A stretch of 64,000 bases of DNA, from positions 1 through 64,000 of the forward strand of contig NZ_RJVR01000227.1 in assembly GCF_003999195.1 (NCBI RefSeq). The letters run 5' to 3'. A model generated the notes under the pieces. The model had not been told where the DNA came from, did no database searches, and worked only from the letters and a program-made list of their open reading frames with translations. Shown piece after piece: positions 1 through 8,132 of this stretch. Source of the DNA: Streptomyces soli. GTDB taxonomy: Bacteria > Actinomycetota > Actinomycetes > Streptomycetales > Streptomycetaceae. The position numbers and the translations under genes are program-made. Position 1 is the first letter of the stretch, and every line of letters starts with the position of its first letter.

Positions 1-957
1 CCCGCCGGGCCGCCCGGGCGCGGACCGGGCGGCCCGTGGTGGCGCTCCACCCGGGCCCTGGCGCTACTGGCGGTCGTGGCGGTGGCGGTGGTCGCCGTGG
101 CGGTGGCCATGGCCGTCGGGGGCGGAGGCAAGGGGGGCGGCGGCAAGTCGACCGTGGGCGCCCGGGAGATCCGCCTCCTGGCCGCCACCGCGCCCGGCCC
201 GGACCCCTTCACGCCCTCCGTGGCCGACGACTCCCTCCCCACGGACGTCCCGACCCCCACCGCCAGTACCTCCCGCAGCGACGAGTTCGGCGCGCCCGCC
301 GTCGCCGGCTCCACGCCGGGCCTGTACGGCGGCCACCGCGGCGTCTCAAGCTGCGGCGTCGCCCGGCTCATCAAGCTCCTCACCGCTGACCCCGTCAAGG
401 CCAAGGCCTTCGCCGGCGTCGTCGGCATCGATGCCTCCGCCATCCCCTCGTACCTGCACGGGCTCACTCCGGTGCTCCTTCGCGCCGACACCCGCGTCAC
501 CGACTACGGGTACCGCGGCAGCTCCGCCGTGCCCTTCCCCGCCGTCCTCGAGCGCGGCACCGCCATGCTGGCCGGACCGCACGGTCTCCCCCGCCTGCGC
601 TGCCCGGGCGGCAACCCCCTTCAGCCCCCGCCCGCCGCCGGCGGCCCCGAGACGTTCACCGGGTCCGCGTGGTCCTCCTTCCGGGCCTCCGACGTGATCG
701 CCGTCGCCCCCGCCTCGCACCGGCTGACTCAGTTCGTCATCTACGACCCGGACCACGGCACCTGGTTCATCCGCCCCGCCGGCACCACGGGCGCCGAGGA
801 CCGCTCCCGGTCCGCCCCCGCCACGCCGGCGCCCACGGCGACCCGCACCACCCGCACGGCCGCGCCCACCACGTCGTCGTCGCCCCCCGTCAGCCCCAGC
901 ACCTCGCCGCCCACGACGCCCACGACGCCCGCGTCATCCGCGTCATCCGCGTCCTGA
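1..957 (+). CDS. DUF6777-type membrane-anchored protein, 5' truncated by window edge
   Basis: The reading frame is open from base 1, so the true start lies upstream. The visible N-terminus is a Gly/Pro-rich cytoplasmic tail, then one hydrophobic Ala/Val membrane segment (about codons 18-37) and a Gly/Lys linker. A conserved extracytoplasmic block follows, with motifs such as SCGVARLI, TPVLLRADTRVT and FVIYDP. The last 60 or so residues are a Thr/Pro/Ser-rich low-complexity tail. This arrangement matches the DUF6777 family of Streptomyces, whose function is unknown; exposure outside the membrane is inferred from topology. An ATG at 76 falls inside the membrane segment and is unlikely to be the start. 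Confidence 0.8.
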   Translation, partial: PAGPPGRGPGGPWWRSTRALALLAVVAVAVVAVAVAMAVGGGGKGGGGKSTVGAREIRLLAATAPGPDPFTPSVADDSLPTDVPTPTASTSRSDEFGAPAVAGSTPGLYGGHRGVSSCGVARLIKLLTADPVKAKAFAGVVGIDASAIPSYLHGLTPVLLRADTRVTDYGYRGSSAVPFPAVLERGTAMLAGPHGLPRLRCPGGNPLQPPPAAGGPETFTGSAWSSFRASDVIAVAPASHRLTQFVIYDPDHGTWFIRPAGTTGAEDRSRSAPATPAPTATRTTRTAAPTTSSSPPVSPSTSPPTTPTTPASSASSAS

Positions 958-1048
958 CGACGACGACCGAACCCCCGACGAGAAGGACGTCTTCAAGAGC
1001 AACAAGCACCGTACGCCGAAGCCCGTCAACCTTCACTGAGCCGGTCAT

Positions 1049-1504
1049 TCAGGCGTGCTCCTGCAGTCGGGGCCCGTAGATGTCGATCATTCGGTTGCGC
1101 GCTGAGTTCAACCGGTGGGCGATGGTCTCGGCTGCGGCGAGCACGATCGCGTGGCCCAGTGCCGGGTCCTCCCGGCACAGGTCACGCGTCTCGGCGGCGG
1201 CGAACTCGTACGCGCCGACGCTGCCGAGGGCCCGGCCGCAGAGCTGCCAGCGGTACGGGGCGAAGAGCCAGGACCAGCCGAGCAATTCGCCGGGTCCGAG
1301 GGTCTCGACGCTCACGAGCCCCCGGCCGGGGATGTTCATGTCGAGCGAGACCGCGCCCGACCGTACGATCCAGAACCGGTCGGCGAACCGGCCCTCGTCG
1401 AAGATCCGCCATCCCTGCGGGAAGGTCACCTTGGACGCGTGCTCCAGAAAGATGCGCCGGTGGTTCGCGGGGAGGGCGTCCAGCATCGTGACCGAGCTGC
1501 TCAT
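1049..1504 (-). CDS. Cyclic-nucleotide-binding (Crp-like) domain protein
   Basis: A 151-residue protein made of a single cNMP-binding beta-roll (about residues 20-125: FPQGWRIFDEG, then VRSGAVSL, then LGPGELLGWSWL). There is no C-terminal helix-turn-helix, so it is not a Crp/Fnr transcription factor by itself. The region that normally holds the Arg-Ala/Ser pair contacting cyclic nucleotide phosphate reads GELLGWSWLFAPYRW, so nucleotide binding may be lost or altered. The ATG is preceded by AGGAGG at good spacing. It starts 20 bp after the stop of the upstream phosphoribosyltransferase-hydrolase gene on the same strand, so the two are probably cotranscribed. A regulatory or stress role is inference only. 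Confidence 0.8.
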   Translation of the reverse strand: MSSSVTMLDALPANHRRIFLEHASKVTFPQGWRIFDEGRFADRFWIVRSGAVSLDMNIPGRGLVSVETLGPGELLGWSWLFAPYRWQLCGRALGSVGAYEFAAAETRDLCREDPALGHAIVLAAAETIAHRLNSARNRMIDIYGPRLQEHA

Positions 1505-1524
1505 CGAGGCCTCCTGATCAGCTG

Positions 1525-2823
1525 CTACCCCTTCCCCTCAGGGTAAGGCGACGACCGGTGCGGGAGGTGTCCCAGGAACCAGTCCCGTGCGAGGCGGGCC
1601 ACCTCGTCGAGTGCGCCGGGTTCCTCGAAGAGGTGCGTGGCCCCGGGGATCACGTGCAGCAGGTTCGGACAGCGCAGTTCCTCCTGCGCCCGGCGGTTCA
1701 GGTCGAGTACGGCCCGGTCCGCGCCGCCGACGATCAGCAGCGTGGGCGCCCGTACGTGGCCGAGCCGGGGTCCGGCGAGGTCAGGCCGGCCGCCACGCGA
1801 GACCACCGCCGCGATGCCCTCCCCGGCGTCCGCGGCCGCGGACAGGGCGGCCGCCGCTCCCGTACTGGCCCCGAAGTAGCCGATGGGCAGGCCCTCCGCC
1901 TCGGCGCGCAGCCGGCGGGTGACGTCCGTGAGCCGGCGGGCCAGCAGCCCGATGTCGAAGACGTATCCCCGGTCGGCCTCCTCGTCGGGGGTGAGCAGGT
2001 CGAGGAGCAGGGTGCCGAGACCGGCCTCGTTGAGCGCCGAGGCCACGGCCCGGTTGCGGGAGCTGTGCCGGCTGCTGCCGGTGCCATGGGCGAAGGCCAC
2101 GACGGCCTCCGCGCCGTCGGGCAGCGTGAGGTCCCCGGTGAGGCGGACCCCGCCCGCCTCGTAGTGGGTCGCGACCGTCGTCGGCGCCCGGACCGCGGCC
2201 CGCTTGAGGAGTGCCGACACCTCCTCGTCGCCGGTCTGCGAGAAGTCCCGGTACCACTCGCCCACCGCGAAGAAGGACTCCGGCGAGTGCAGGCACACCA
2301 CCGCGTCCGCCTCCACGCGCAGCGCCGCCAGCGCGTCGGGCGCGGCCACCGGGACGGCCACCACGACGCGGCCCGCGCCCTGGGCCCGTACGACCTGGCA
2401 GGCGGCCAGTGCGGTCGCGCCGGTGGCGACGCCGTCGTCCACCACGATCACAGTGCGGCCACTGAGGTCGGTGCGGGGGCGGCCGTCGCGGAAACGGTGG
2501 GCCTGCCGGTCGAGCTCGGCCTGCTCGTGGCGCTCCACCTCCTCGAGGTCGTACCGGCTCACGTGGGTCATCCGGACGATGTCATCGCTGACGACCTTCG
2601 CCCCGCCCTCGCCGATGGCGCCGAAGCCCAGCTCCCGGTGGTAGGGGACGCCGAGTTTCCGTACGACGACGATGTCCAGAGGGGCGTGCAGCGCCCGGGC
2701 CACTTGGTACGCCACCGGGACGCCACCGCGCGGCAGGCCGAGGACGACGGGGCTCTCGGATCGCAGATGGGGCAGCTTTTCGGCGAGGCGGCGCCCGGCA
2801 TCCGCGCGGTCGATGAACTGCAT
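1525..2823 (-). CDS. Phosphoribosyltransferase / alpha-beta hydrolase fusion protein
   Basis: A 432-residue two-domain protein. Residues 1 to about 215 form a type I phosphoribosyltransferase domain with the PRPP loop VIVVDDGVATGATA at 125-138. Residues about 225-430 form a dienelactone-hydrolase-like alpha/beta hydrolase with nucleophile elbow GYFGASTG (Ser320), a VGGADR segment that could supply the acid, and GATHLFEE for the catalytic His. Such fusions are known in actinobacteria and proteobacteria, but the substrate is unknown; orphan phosphoribosyltransferases of this type are not established purine salvage enzymes. It is divergent from the DUF72 gene (45-bp gap) and lies just upstream of the cNMP-binding gene. 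Domain assignment is firm; the biological role is open. Confidence 0.88.
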   Translation of the reverse strand: MQFIDRADAGRRLAEKLPHLRSESPVVLGLPRGGVPVAYQVARALHAPLDIVVVRKLGVPYHRELGFGAIGEGGAKVVSDDIVRMTHVSRYDLEEVERHEQAELDRQAHRFRDGRPRTDLSGRTVIVVDDGVATGATALAACQVVRAQGAGRVVVAVPVAAPDALAALRVEADAVVCLHSPESFFAVGEWYRDFSQTGDEEVSALLKRAAVRAPTTVATHYEAGGVRLTGDLTLPDGAEAVVAFAHGTGSSRHSSRNRAVASALNEAGLGTLLLDLLTPDEEADRGYVFDIGLLARRLTDVTRRLRAEAEGLPIGYFGASTGAAAALSAAADAGEGIAAVVSRGGRPDLAGPRLGHVRAPTLLIVGGADRAVLDLNRRAQEELRCPNLLHVIPGATHLFEEPGALDEVARLARDWFLGHLPHRSSPYPEGKG

Positions 2824-2868
2824 GGGTTCTCACCCCCAGCGGTATCCAGTCCGGCTTAGCCTGAAAAC

Positions 2869-3615
2869 ATGGCCGTACTCACCGGGACATCCGGATGGCA
2901 GTACAAGGACTGGCGCGGGGTCTTCTACCCGCCCGGCTGCCCGCAACGCCTGTGGCTGGAGTCGTACAGCGCCCGTTTTCCCACAGTGGAGAGCAACAAC
3001 GCCTTCTACCGGCTGCCGAGCCAGGAGACCTTCGCCGACTGGGGCCGCCGCACACCGCCCGGATTCGTGATGGCGGTCAAGGCCAGCCGCTATCTCACCC
3101 ACATCAAGCGGCTGAACGACCCGGAGGAGCCCGTCCACCGCCTCATGGAGCACGCCGCCGGGCTCGGCGACCGGCTGGGCCCGGTGCTGCTGCAGCTGCC
3201 GCCGACCCTGCAGGCCGACGCCGCTGCGCTGGACGCCTGCCTGCGCTGTTTCCCGGGCGGCACGCGGGTGGCCGTGGAGCCGCGCCACGACTCCTGGTGG
3301 ACCGACGAGGTCCGCGCCGTCCTGGAGCGGCGCGGCGCCGCCCTGTGCTGGGCCGACCGGCGGGCGCGGCCGGTGACGCCGCTGTGGCGGACCACCGACT
3401 GGGGCTACGTCCGCTTCCACGAGGGCATCGCACGGCCGTGGCCGCATTACGGCCGCCAGGCGCTGCACACCTGGGTCCGGCGGATCGCGGACACCTGGCC
3501 GGCGAGCGCCGATGTCCATGTGTACTTCAACAACGACCCGGGCGGGGCGGCCGTGCGCGACGCTCATGTCTTCACCCGGATGGCGGCGGCCACGATCTCC
3601 TCCAGCCGCGCGTGA
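2869..3615 (+). CDS. DUF72 (YecE-like) protein
   Basis: 248 residues, the usual length for DUF72. N-terminal GTSGWQYKDWRGVFYP and ESNNAFYRLP are family hallmarks of the TIM-barrel-like fold, followed by VMAVKASRYLTHIKRL and LLQLPPTLQAD. The C-terminal HVYFNNDPGGAAVRDA block is also diagnostic. Function is unknown. The 3' end overlaps the convergent Mut7-C gene by 52 bp, so each gene's last codons lie antisense to the other. Confidence 0.9.
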   Translation: MAVLTGTSGWQYKDWRGVFYPPGCPQRLWLESYSARFPTVESNNAFYRLPSQETFADWGRRTPPGFVMAVKASRYLTHIKRLNDPEEPVHRLMEHAAGLGDRLGPVLLQLPPTLQADAAALDACLRCFPGGTRVAVEPRHDSWWTDEVRAVLERRGAALCWADRRARPVTPLWRTTDWGYVRFHEGIARPWPHYGRQALHTWVRRIADTWPASADVHVYFNNDPGGAAVRDAHVFTRMAAATISSSRA

Positions 3616-4244
3616 TGGGCCCCGGGCCAGTAGACGTGCCCGCAGGCCCGGCAGCGTACGAAGGCGTCCTGGGTGCGGCGGGTGCCGGGGCGCAGCAGGT
3701 GCTCGACCTCGCTCTTGCCGACCGGGGCCAGCGCGCCGTTGCAGACGGTGCAGCGGGTCCACGGCGCCAGTGGCGGGGCGAAGCGGTCCAGGACGTCGCG
3801 CAGCTGCTCGTCGGCCCGGTCGCCGCGGACGTACGCACCCGCGGGCAACGCCCGGCGGCTCAGCAGGCCCCGGTCCTTGGTCAGCAGGACGCGGTGCTCG
3901 GCGGCGCCCTGTGCGATCAGCTGGTCGTCGTCGAGGTCATTGCGGTAGGCGGTGTCCACGCCGACGAGGCGCAGCCTGCGGGCCAGCGAGCCGAGGTGGA
4001 CGTCGAGCACGAACCGCGCCTGGCCGTCCGGTAGTCGCTGCGGCCGGCCGACCGCGCGGACCTCCACCCGATCCCCGTCGGCGACGATCCCGTCCACCTC
4101 GGTCAGCGGGACGCCGAGCGACTCGACGACATGCCCCAGCGACGACGTCCCGTCGTAGGGCACCCGCAGCTCCGGCACCCGGTTCCGCGCCGCCAGGAAC
4201 AGCCACAGCTCGGCGGGGAACCTCAGCGTCAGCTCGTCGGCCAC
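3564..4244 (-). CDS. Mut7-C ubiquitin-like / RNase domain protein
   Basis: 226 residues. Residues about 1-80 look like the small ubiquitin-like (Mut7-C ubiquitin) domain. Residues about 80-226 are the Mut7-C PIN-like RNase domain (FVLDVHLGSLARRLRLVG; DLDDDQLIAQGA; VLLTKDRGLL), ending in a four-cysteine zinc ribbon (CTVCNG and CRACGHVYW). The family is a predicted ribonuclease or RNA-binding protein. The conserved Asp residues in LDVHLG and TKDRGLL are visible, which suggests an intact active site. The start lies 9 bp after the stop of the lipase-maturation-factor gene, so the pair probably forms an operon. Confidence 0.9.
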   Translation of the reverse strand: MADELTLRFPAELWLFLAARNRVPELRVPYDGTSSLGHVVESLGVPLTEVDGIVADGDRVEVRAVGRPQRLPDGQARFVLDVHLGSLARRLRLVGVDTAYRNDLDDDQLIAQGAAEHRVLLTKDRGLLSRRALPAGAYVRGDRADEQLRDVLDRFAPPLAPWTRCTVCNGALAPVGKSEVEHLLRPGTRRTQDAFVRCRACGHVYWPGAHHARLEEIVAAAIRVKT

Positions 4245-4253
4245 CCTTCCAGC

Positions 4254-5678
4254 CTAGGGCTGCCGTTCCAGGGTCTGGCGGTTCACCGGCGGCAGGTATT
4301 CCCGTACGAGGGTGCGCCGCCACCAGGCTCCGGTGCTGCGCAGCGTCGCCCAGTCGGTGAAGCGGTAGTGGTAGAGGCGGGCCCGGACGTAGGTCGGCGG
4401 GGCGTCGGGGAAGGGGTTGCCGCGCAGCAGCTTCAGGGTCGCGGGGTCGTTCTCCAGCAGCTTGCCGAGGAAGGGGACGAACCACGGCCAGGCGTACGAG
4501 GCCGAGATCCCCGCGAACCACATCATCCAGTCGAGCCGCAGGTGGTACGGGGCGTACTGGCGCGGCAGCCGGCGCGGGTCGCCGGGCTTGCCCTTGAAGG
4601 GGTACTCCTTCCACACCGTGTCCGGGGTGATCTCGGGCTCGTCGGTGCCCTCGACGGCCACTTCGAGGCGGATGCGGTTGATGCTGCCGAAGGCGCCGTA
4701 CGCGTTGACCAGGTGGAGGCGGTCGAAGGAGACGTTCATCATCTGGCGGCGCGAGAGGAGGTTGCGGGCCGGCCAGTAGCTCAGCACGAGCACAAGTGCG
4801 GTGAAGGCGAGCACCAGGACCTCGAACCAGGTGGGAGCGGCCGGGAGGGCGGGCGGCTCGGCGATCAGGGAGCCGTCGAAGGCGGAGACGGCGAGGACGA
4901 CGGTCAGCCAGTTGAGCCAGGCGAAGTTGCCGGACAGGATCAGCCACAGCTGGGTGGCGATGACGATGGAGGCGGCCACGCTCGCGACCGGCTGCGGGGT
5001 GAACAGCGCGAAGGGCACGACGAGTTGGGCAAAATGGTTGGCCGCCGTCTCGACCTTGTGCAGGGGCTCCGGGAGGTGGTGGAAGAACCAGCTCAGAGGG
5101 CCCGGCATCGGCTGCGTCTCGTGGTGGTAGTTCAGGCAGGTCAGATCGCGCCAGCAGGCATCCCCGCGCATCTTGATCAGCCCCGCGCCGAACTCGACCC
5201 GGAAGACCAGCCAGCGCATCAGCCACAGCACGACCACCGGTGGCGCGGTGCGCTCGTTGCCGAGGAAGACGGCGAGCGTGCCCGCTTCCAGGAGCAGCGA
5301 CTCCCAGCCGAACGAGTACCAGGTCTGGCCGACGTTGACGATGGACAGGTACAGCACCCACAGCACCGCCCAGGCCGCCATCGCTATCCACAGCGGTGCG
5401 TAATCGGCCGCCCCCGCCAGCAGCGCCGCCGACCCCGCCGCCCCGGCCCACGCCGCGGCAAAGAACAGCCGGTCGGAGTAGCGGAAGTGGAAGAGGCTCG
5501 GTGCCTGCCGGAAGGACACCTGCTCGAGGAAGGCGGGCACCGGCAGCAGCCCCCGCTCACCGATGAGCGCCCGGAACTGGTTCGCCGCGACCAGGAAGGC
5601 GACCAGGTACACGGCAGCCAGACCGCGCTGGATGACCAGTCTGCTCAGCCAGTAGTCGGGCGCCGTGAACCAGTCCAT
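4254..5678 (-). CDS. Lipase maturation factor family membrane protein
   Basis: About 474 residues from the ATG that begins MDWFTAPDYWLS. A longer upstream ATG is possible, but its extra 113 residues are Arg/Pro-rich shadow sequence without homology character. The protein has several hydrophobic segments in the N-terminal two thirds. It carries the family motifs GWESLLLEAG, VFRVEFGAGLIKMRGD and YHHETQPMPGPLSWFFH, and a C-terminal soluble block (YAPYHLRLDWMMWFAG, GNPFPDAPPTYVR). These match the LMF1/LMF2-like family; in animals LMF1 assists folding of secreted lipases. The bacterial role is not established. It is divergent from the broken UPF0104 gene. Confidence 0.9.
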   Translation of the reverse strand: MDWFTAPDYWLSRLVIQRGLAAVYLVAFLVAANQFRALIGERGLLPVPAFLEQVSFRQAPSLFHFRYSDRLFFAAAWAGAAGSAALLAGAADYAPLWIAMAAWAVLWVLYLSIVNVGQTWYSFGWESLLLEAGTLAVFLGNERTAPPVVVLWLMRWLVFRVEFGAGLIKMRGDACWRDLTCLNYHHETQPMPGPLSWFFHHLPEPLHKVETAANHFAQLVVPFALFTPQPVASVAASIVIATQLWLILSGNFAWLNWLTVVLAVSAFDGSLIAEPPALPAAPTWFEVLVLAFTALVLVLSYWPARNLLSRRQMMNVSFDRLHLVNAYGAFGSINRIRLEVAVEGTDEPEITPDTVWKEYPFKGKPGDPRRLPRQYAPYHLRLDWMMWFAGISASYAWPWFVPFLGKLLENDPATLKLLRGNPFPDAPPTYVRARLYHYRFTDWATLRSTGAWWRRTLVREYLPPVNRQTLERQP

Positions 5679-5841
5679 GAGGGCTTCTGTACCACCGCGC
5701 CGGGCCGGGCACCGCCTGGCGGGCCGCAGGCGGGGGAAAGGGCCACGGATGGACCATCCTGGACCATCCGGCAACCACCGCGCCCGCCGGATGCCGGGCG
5801 GGCGACACCTGGAGGTCGCCGGGGGTGGGGAGGCTGGGGGG

Positions 5842-6799
5842 ATGGCGACAGCGGACATACCCTTCCGGCGGAAGCTGCCCTGGCGGCAGGCCCTTTGCCT
5901 GGTTCCGCTGGTGGCCGTCGTGCTGTGGGCGGTGTGGCACCGGGCCCTGATCGCGGACGGCGCGCGGCGGCTGCTCACGGCGGACCGGTACTGGCTGCTC
6001 GTGGCGGTCGCCGTCACGGGGCTCGGCTGGGTCGCGGTGTCGTTCGCCCGGCAGGGGGCCGTGGTGGAAACGGCTGCCGCCTTACCGGCTGCTGGCCGCC
6101 CAGTTCGCCGCCGGGGCCGCCAATCACCTGCTGCCGTCGGGGCTCGGCGCGGGCGCGGTCAACCTGCGCTTTCTGCGGGGGTGCGGCCTGACGACCGGGC
6201 GCTCCTCGGCGGCGCTGGCGCTCTACATGCTGGCGGAGGCGGCCGGGCGGGTCGTGCTGCTGCTGGCCCTGCTGGCGGGTTTTCCGCACGCGCTGCGGCT
6301 GGGCGGGCTGGTCGACGGCGGGGCGGGGGTGCGGGTCGCGGTGACTGCCGGGCTGGTTGTGGTGGCGGCCGCGGTCGCCGTGCTGGTCGTAGGGCCCCTG
6401 CGCCGGCTCGTACGCGGCTTCCTCGGCACCGCCCTGGCCGACGCCCGCTCCGTCCACCGCCTCCCTGCCCGTGCCCTGGCCCTGTGGGGCGGCTCCCTTG
6501 CCTTTCCGGCGCTCCAGGCGTCCGGTCTGGTCGCCGTCTCCGCCGCGCTCAACCTGCCGGTCCCCATGGCGCACGTCGCCATCGCCTACCTCGTCGCGAG
6601 CGTCCTGGCCGCCGCGATCCCGGCGCCGGGTGGCATCGGCTCGGTGGACGCCGCGCTGGGCCTGGCCCTCGTGACGGCGGGCGCCCCGGTGGGCGCCGCG
6701 ACGGCGGCCGTGCTGGGCTTCCGGATCATCACGGTGTGGCTGCCGCTGCTGCCGGGCGCGCTGGTGCTGGGCGCGCTGGTGCGGCGCAAGGTGGTCTAG
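5842..6799 (+). pseudogene. UPF0104 / flippase-like membrane protein with a single-base frameshift
   Basis: A polytopic membrane protein of the lysylphosphatidylglycerol-synthase-TM (UPF0104) type is split between two frames. The first frame starts at the ATG at 5842 after a GA-rich ribosome site and encodes MATADIPFRRKLPW and two membrane helices up to about 6067. From there the family sequence (RLLAAQFAAGAANHLLPSG, then APGGIGSVDAALG) continues only in the next frame, to the stop at 6799. Removing one A from the AAA at 6068-6070 restores VVERLPPYRLLAAQF. This is either an inactivating mutation or a sequencing error. The downstream part otherwise looks intact, with no further lesion. Confidence 0.8.
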
Positions 6800-6876
6800 A
6801 TCCCCCACCCCTTCCCGAAACCGGGGCGCCCCGGATCCCGCCGGGGGCGCTGCCCCCGAACCCTCCCCCACCCAGG

Positions 6877-6900
6877 TCCTCAAACGCCGGACGGGCTGAA
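6877..6900. repeat. Dispersed Streptomyces-type intergenic repeat, copy 1
   Basis: A 24-nt sequence (core TCAAACGCCGGACGGGCTGA) lies just beyond the 3' end of the VOC gene and is identical to 37197-37220. From general knowledge, this core recurs in intergenic spaces of many Streptomyces genomes, usually next to GC-rich hairpins. Here it follows a GGGGC/GCCCC-rich stretch (6820-6870). Whether it acts as a terminator element or a mobile repeat is not known to me. Confidence 0.8.
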
Positions 6901-6901
6901 G

Positions 6902-7687
6902 CTACGGGTAATCGCTGATCAGCGAGAGCAGGCCGCCCTCCGGGTCGCGGAGGCCGGCGACGCGGCCGTAGGCGCTGTCCATGGGTTCGCCGGTGATCTC
7001 GCCGCCGAGTTCCTTGGCGTGCTGGACGGCCTCGTCGATGTCGGGGACGGCGAAGAAGACGTGCCAGCGGGGGCGCACCCTGGGGTCGGCGGCGGCCTCG
7101 ACGCCGCCGCCGCGGAGGCCGGCGACGGGGTGGCCGTCGACGTAGAGGGCGACGCGGTCGTTCTCCCACTCCACAACGTAGCGGTTGGGGTCGCGGCGGT
7201 CCCAGGCGAAGATCTCGCCGTAGAACATGGCGGACGCGAAGGCGTCGCGCGTACGGAGTTCGATCCAGGCGGGCGCGCCGGGGATGCGCAGCTTTCGGGG
7301 AGGGCCGGGCACGCCCTCCCAGATGCCGAACGAGGCGCCCGGCGGGTCGGCGGCGATGGCGAGTCGCCCGGCGTCGAACTCCAGCGGGCCGACCGCGACC
7401 GTGGCGCCCCGGTCGCGGATGTCGGCGGCGGTGGCGTCCGCGCTCTCGACACCGAAGTAGGTCGTCCAGGCCACCGAGGTCTCCCAGTTCCGGGCGATGG
7501 CGCCGATGCCCGCGACCTCGGTATCCTCCACGACGGCCCGTACATACGGGCCCCAGCGGTCAGGGCCCGGTTCGAAGGTCCAGCCGAGCAGAGGACCGTA
7601 GAAGGCCATCGCGACATCCAGGTCACGTGCCATGAGGCTGACCCAGCACGGGGCGCCTGGCACGCAGCAGACTCTCGCGGTGGTCAC
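6902..7687 (-). CDS. Two-domain VOC (glyoxalase/bleomycin-resistance-like) protein
   Basis: 261 residues from a GTG preceded by AAGGAG at ideal spacing. An upstream ATG adds 19 residues without support. It has two tandem vicinal-oxygen-chelate modules (about 8-125 and 135-258). The first opens with PCWVSLMARDLDVAMAFYG, the second with PAWIELRTRDAFASAMFYG, each followed by the usual beta strands. Such proteins in Streptomyces are generally of unknown substrate. It lies 68 bp downstream of the small membrane protein on the same strand as polX and may share that transcript. Confidence 0.85.
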   Translation of the reverse strand: MTTARVCCVPGAPCWVSLMARDLDVAMAFYGPLLGWTFEPGPDRWGPYVRAVVEDTEVAGIGAIARNWETSVAWTTYFGVESADATAADIRDRGATVAVGPLEFDAGRLAIAADPPGASFGIWEGVPGPPRKLRIPGAPAWIELRTRDAFASAMFYGEIFAWDRRDPNRYVVEWENDRVALYVDGHPVAGLRGGGVEAAADPRVRPRWHVFFAVPDIDEAVQHAKELGGEITGEPMDSAYGRVAGLRDPEGGLLSLISDYP

Positions 7688-7755
7688 TTCGGTCTCCTTG
7701 CAGCCGTTGCCTACCAGCATGGGGGTGGACTCTCCGCCGGGCATCTCCGCAGCGG

Positions 7756-8127
7756 TCAGTGGCCGAACAGGTGCACGCGCCGGTGGCGCCGGGCGCCGGG
7801 CTCGGCGGCGGCAGTGGTGCCCGCGCTAGTGGCCGCCGGCTCCGTCACGGTCGCGTCGGAGTTACGAGCCGCCGCGCGGCGCATGCTGCGCAGCTCGGCG
7901 TTGCGGCGCCGCTGGCGGGCCGAGCCGCTCGCGATCATCGCGACGGCCAGGCTGAAGACCAGGGTCAGCGCGATTCCGGCCAGGAAGGCGCCGAGCGTAT
8001 TGACAGTGCCGAGGTCGTTGCCGAACATCGTCACCGCGTAGTCGGGACCGCCGGAGTAGTTCTCCGAGATCAGCAGGCCCGCGAAGGCACCGGAGGCGCC
8101 GAGCAGGACGAGTCCCAGGAGCAGCAT
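7756..8127 (-). CDS. Small two-helix membrane protein downstream of polX
   Basis: About 123 residues from the ATG beginning MLLLGLVLLGASGAFAG. There are two hydrophobic helices (about 1-20 and 38-62) with a short Gly/Tyr-rich loop between them, then a basic, Ala/Arg-rich cytoplasmic tail ending HLFGH. Similar small membrane proteins occur across Streptomyces without assigned function. An alternative GTG at 8136 overlaps the polX TGA as GTGA, but the AAGGG motif in the polX tail is better spaced for the ATG at 8127. Either way the gene is translationally linked to polX. Confidence 0.7.
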   Translation of the reverse strand: MLLLGLVLLGASGAFAGLLISENYSGGPDYAVTMFGNDLGTVNTLGAFLAGIALTLVFSLAVAMIASGSARQRRRNAELRSMRRAAARNSDATVTEPAATSAGTTAAAEPGARRHRRVHLFGH

Positions 8128-8132
8128 GTCTG

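Noticed and set aside
5679-6017. 113-residue N-terminal extension of the lipase-maturation-factor protein
   Set aside because: Arg/Pro/Ser-rich shadow sequence overlapping the divergent UPF0104 gene; the family match begins at MDWF.
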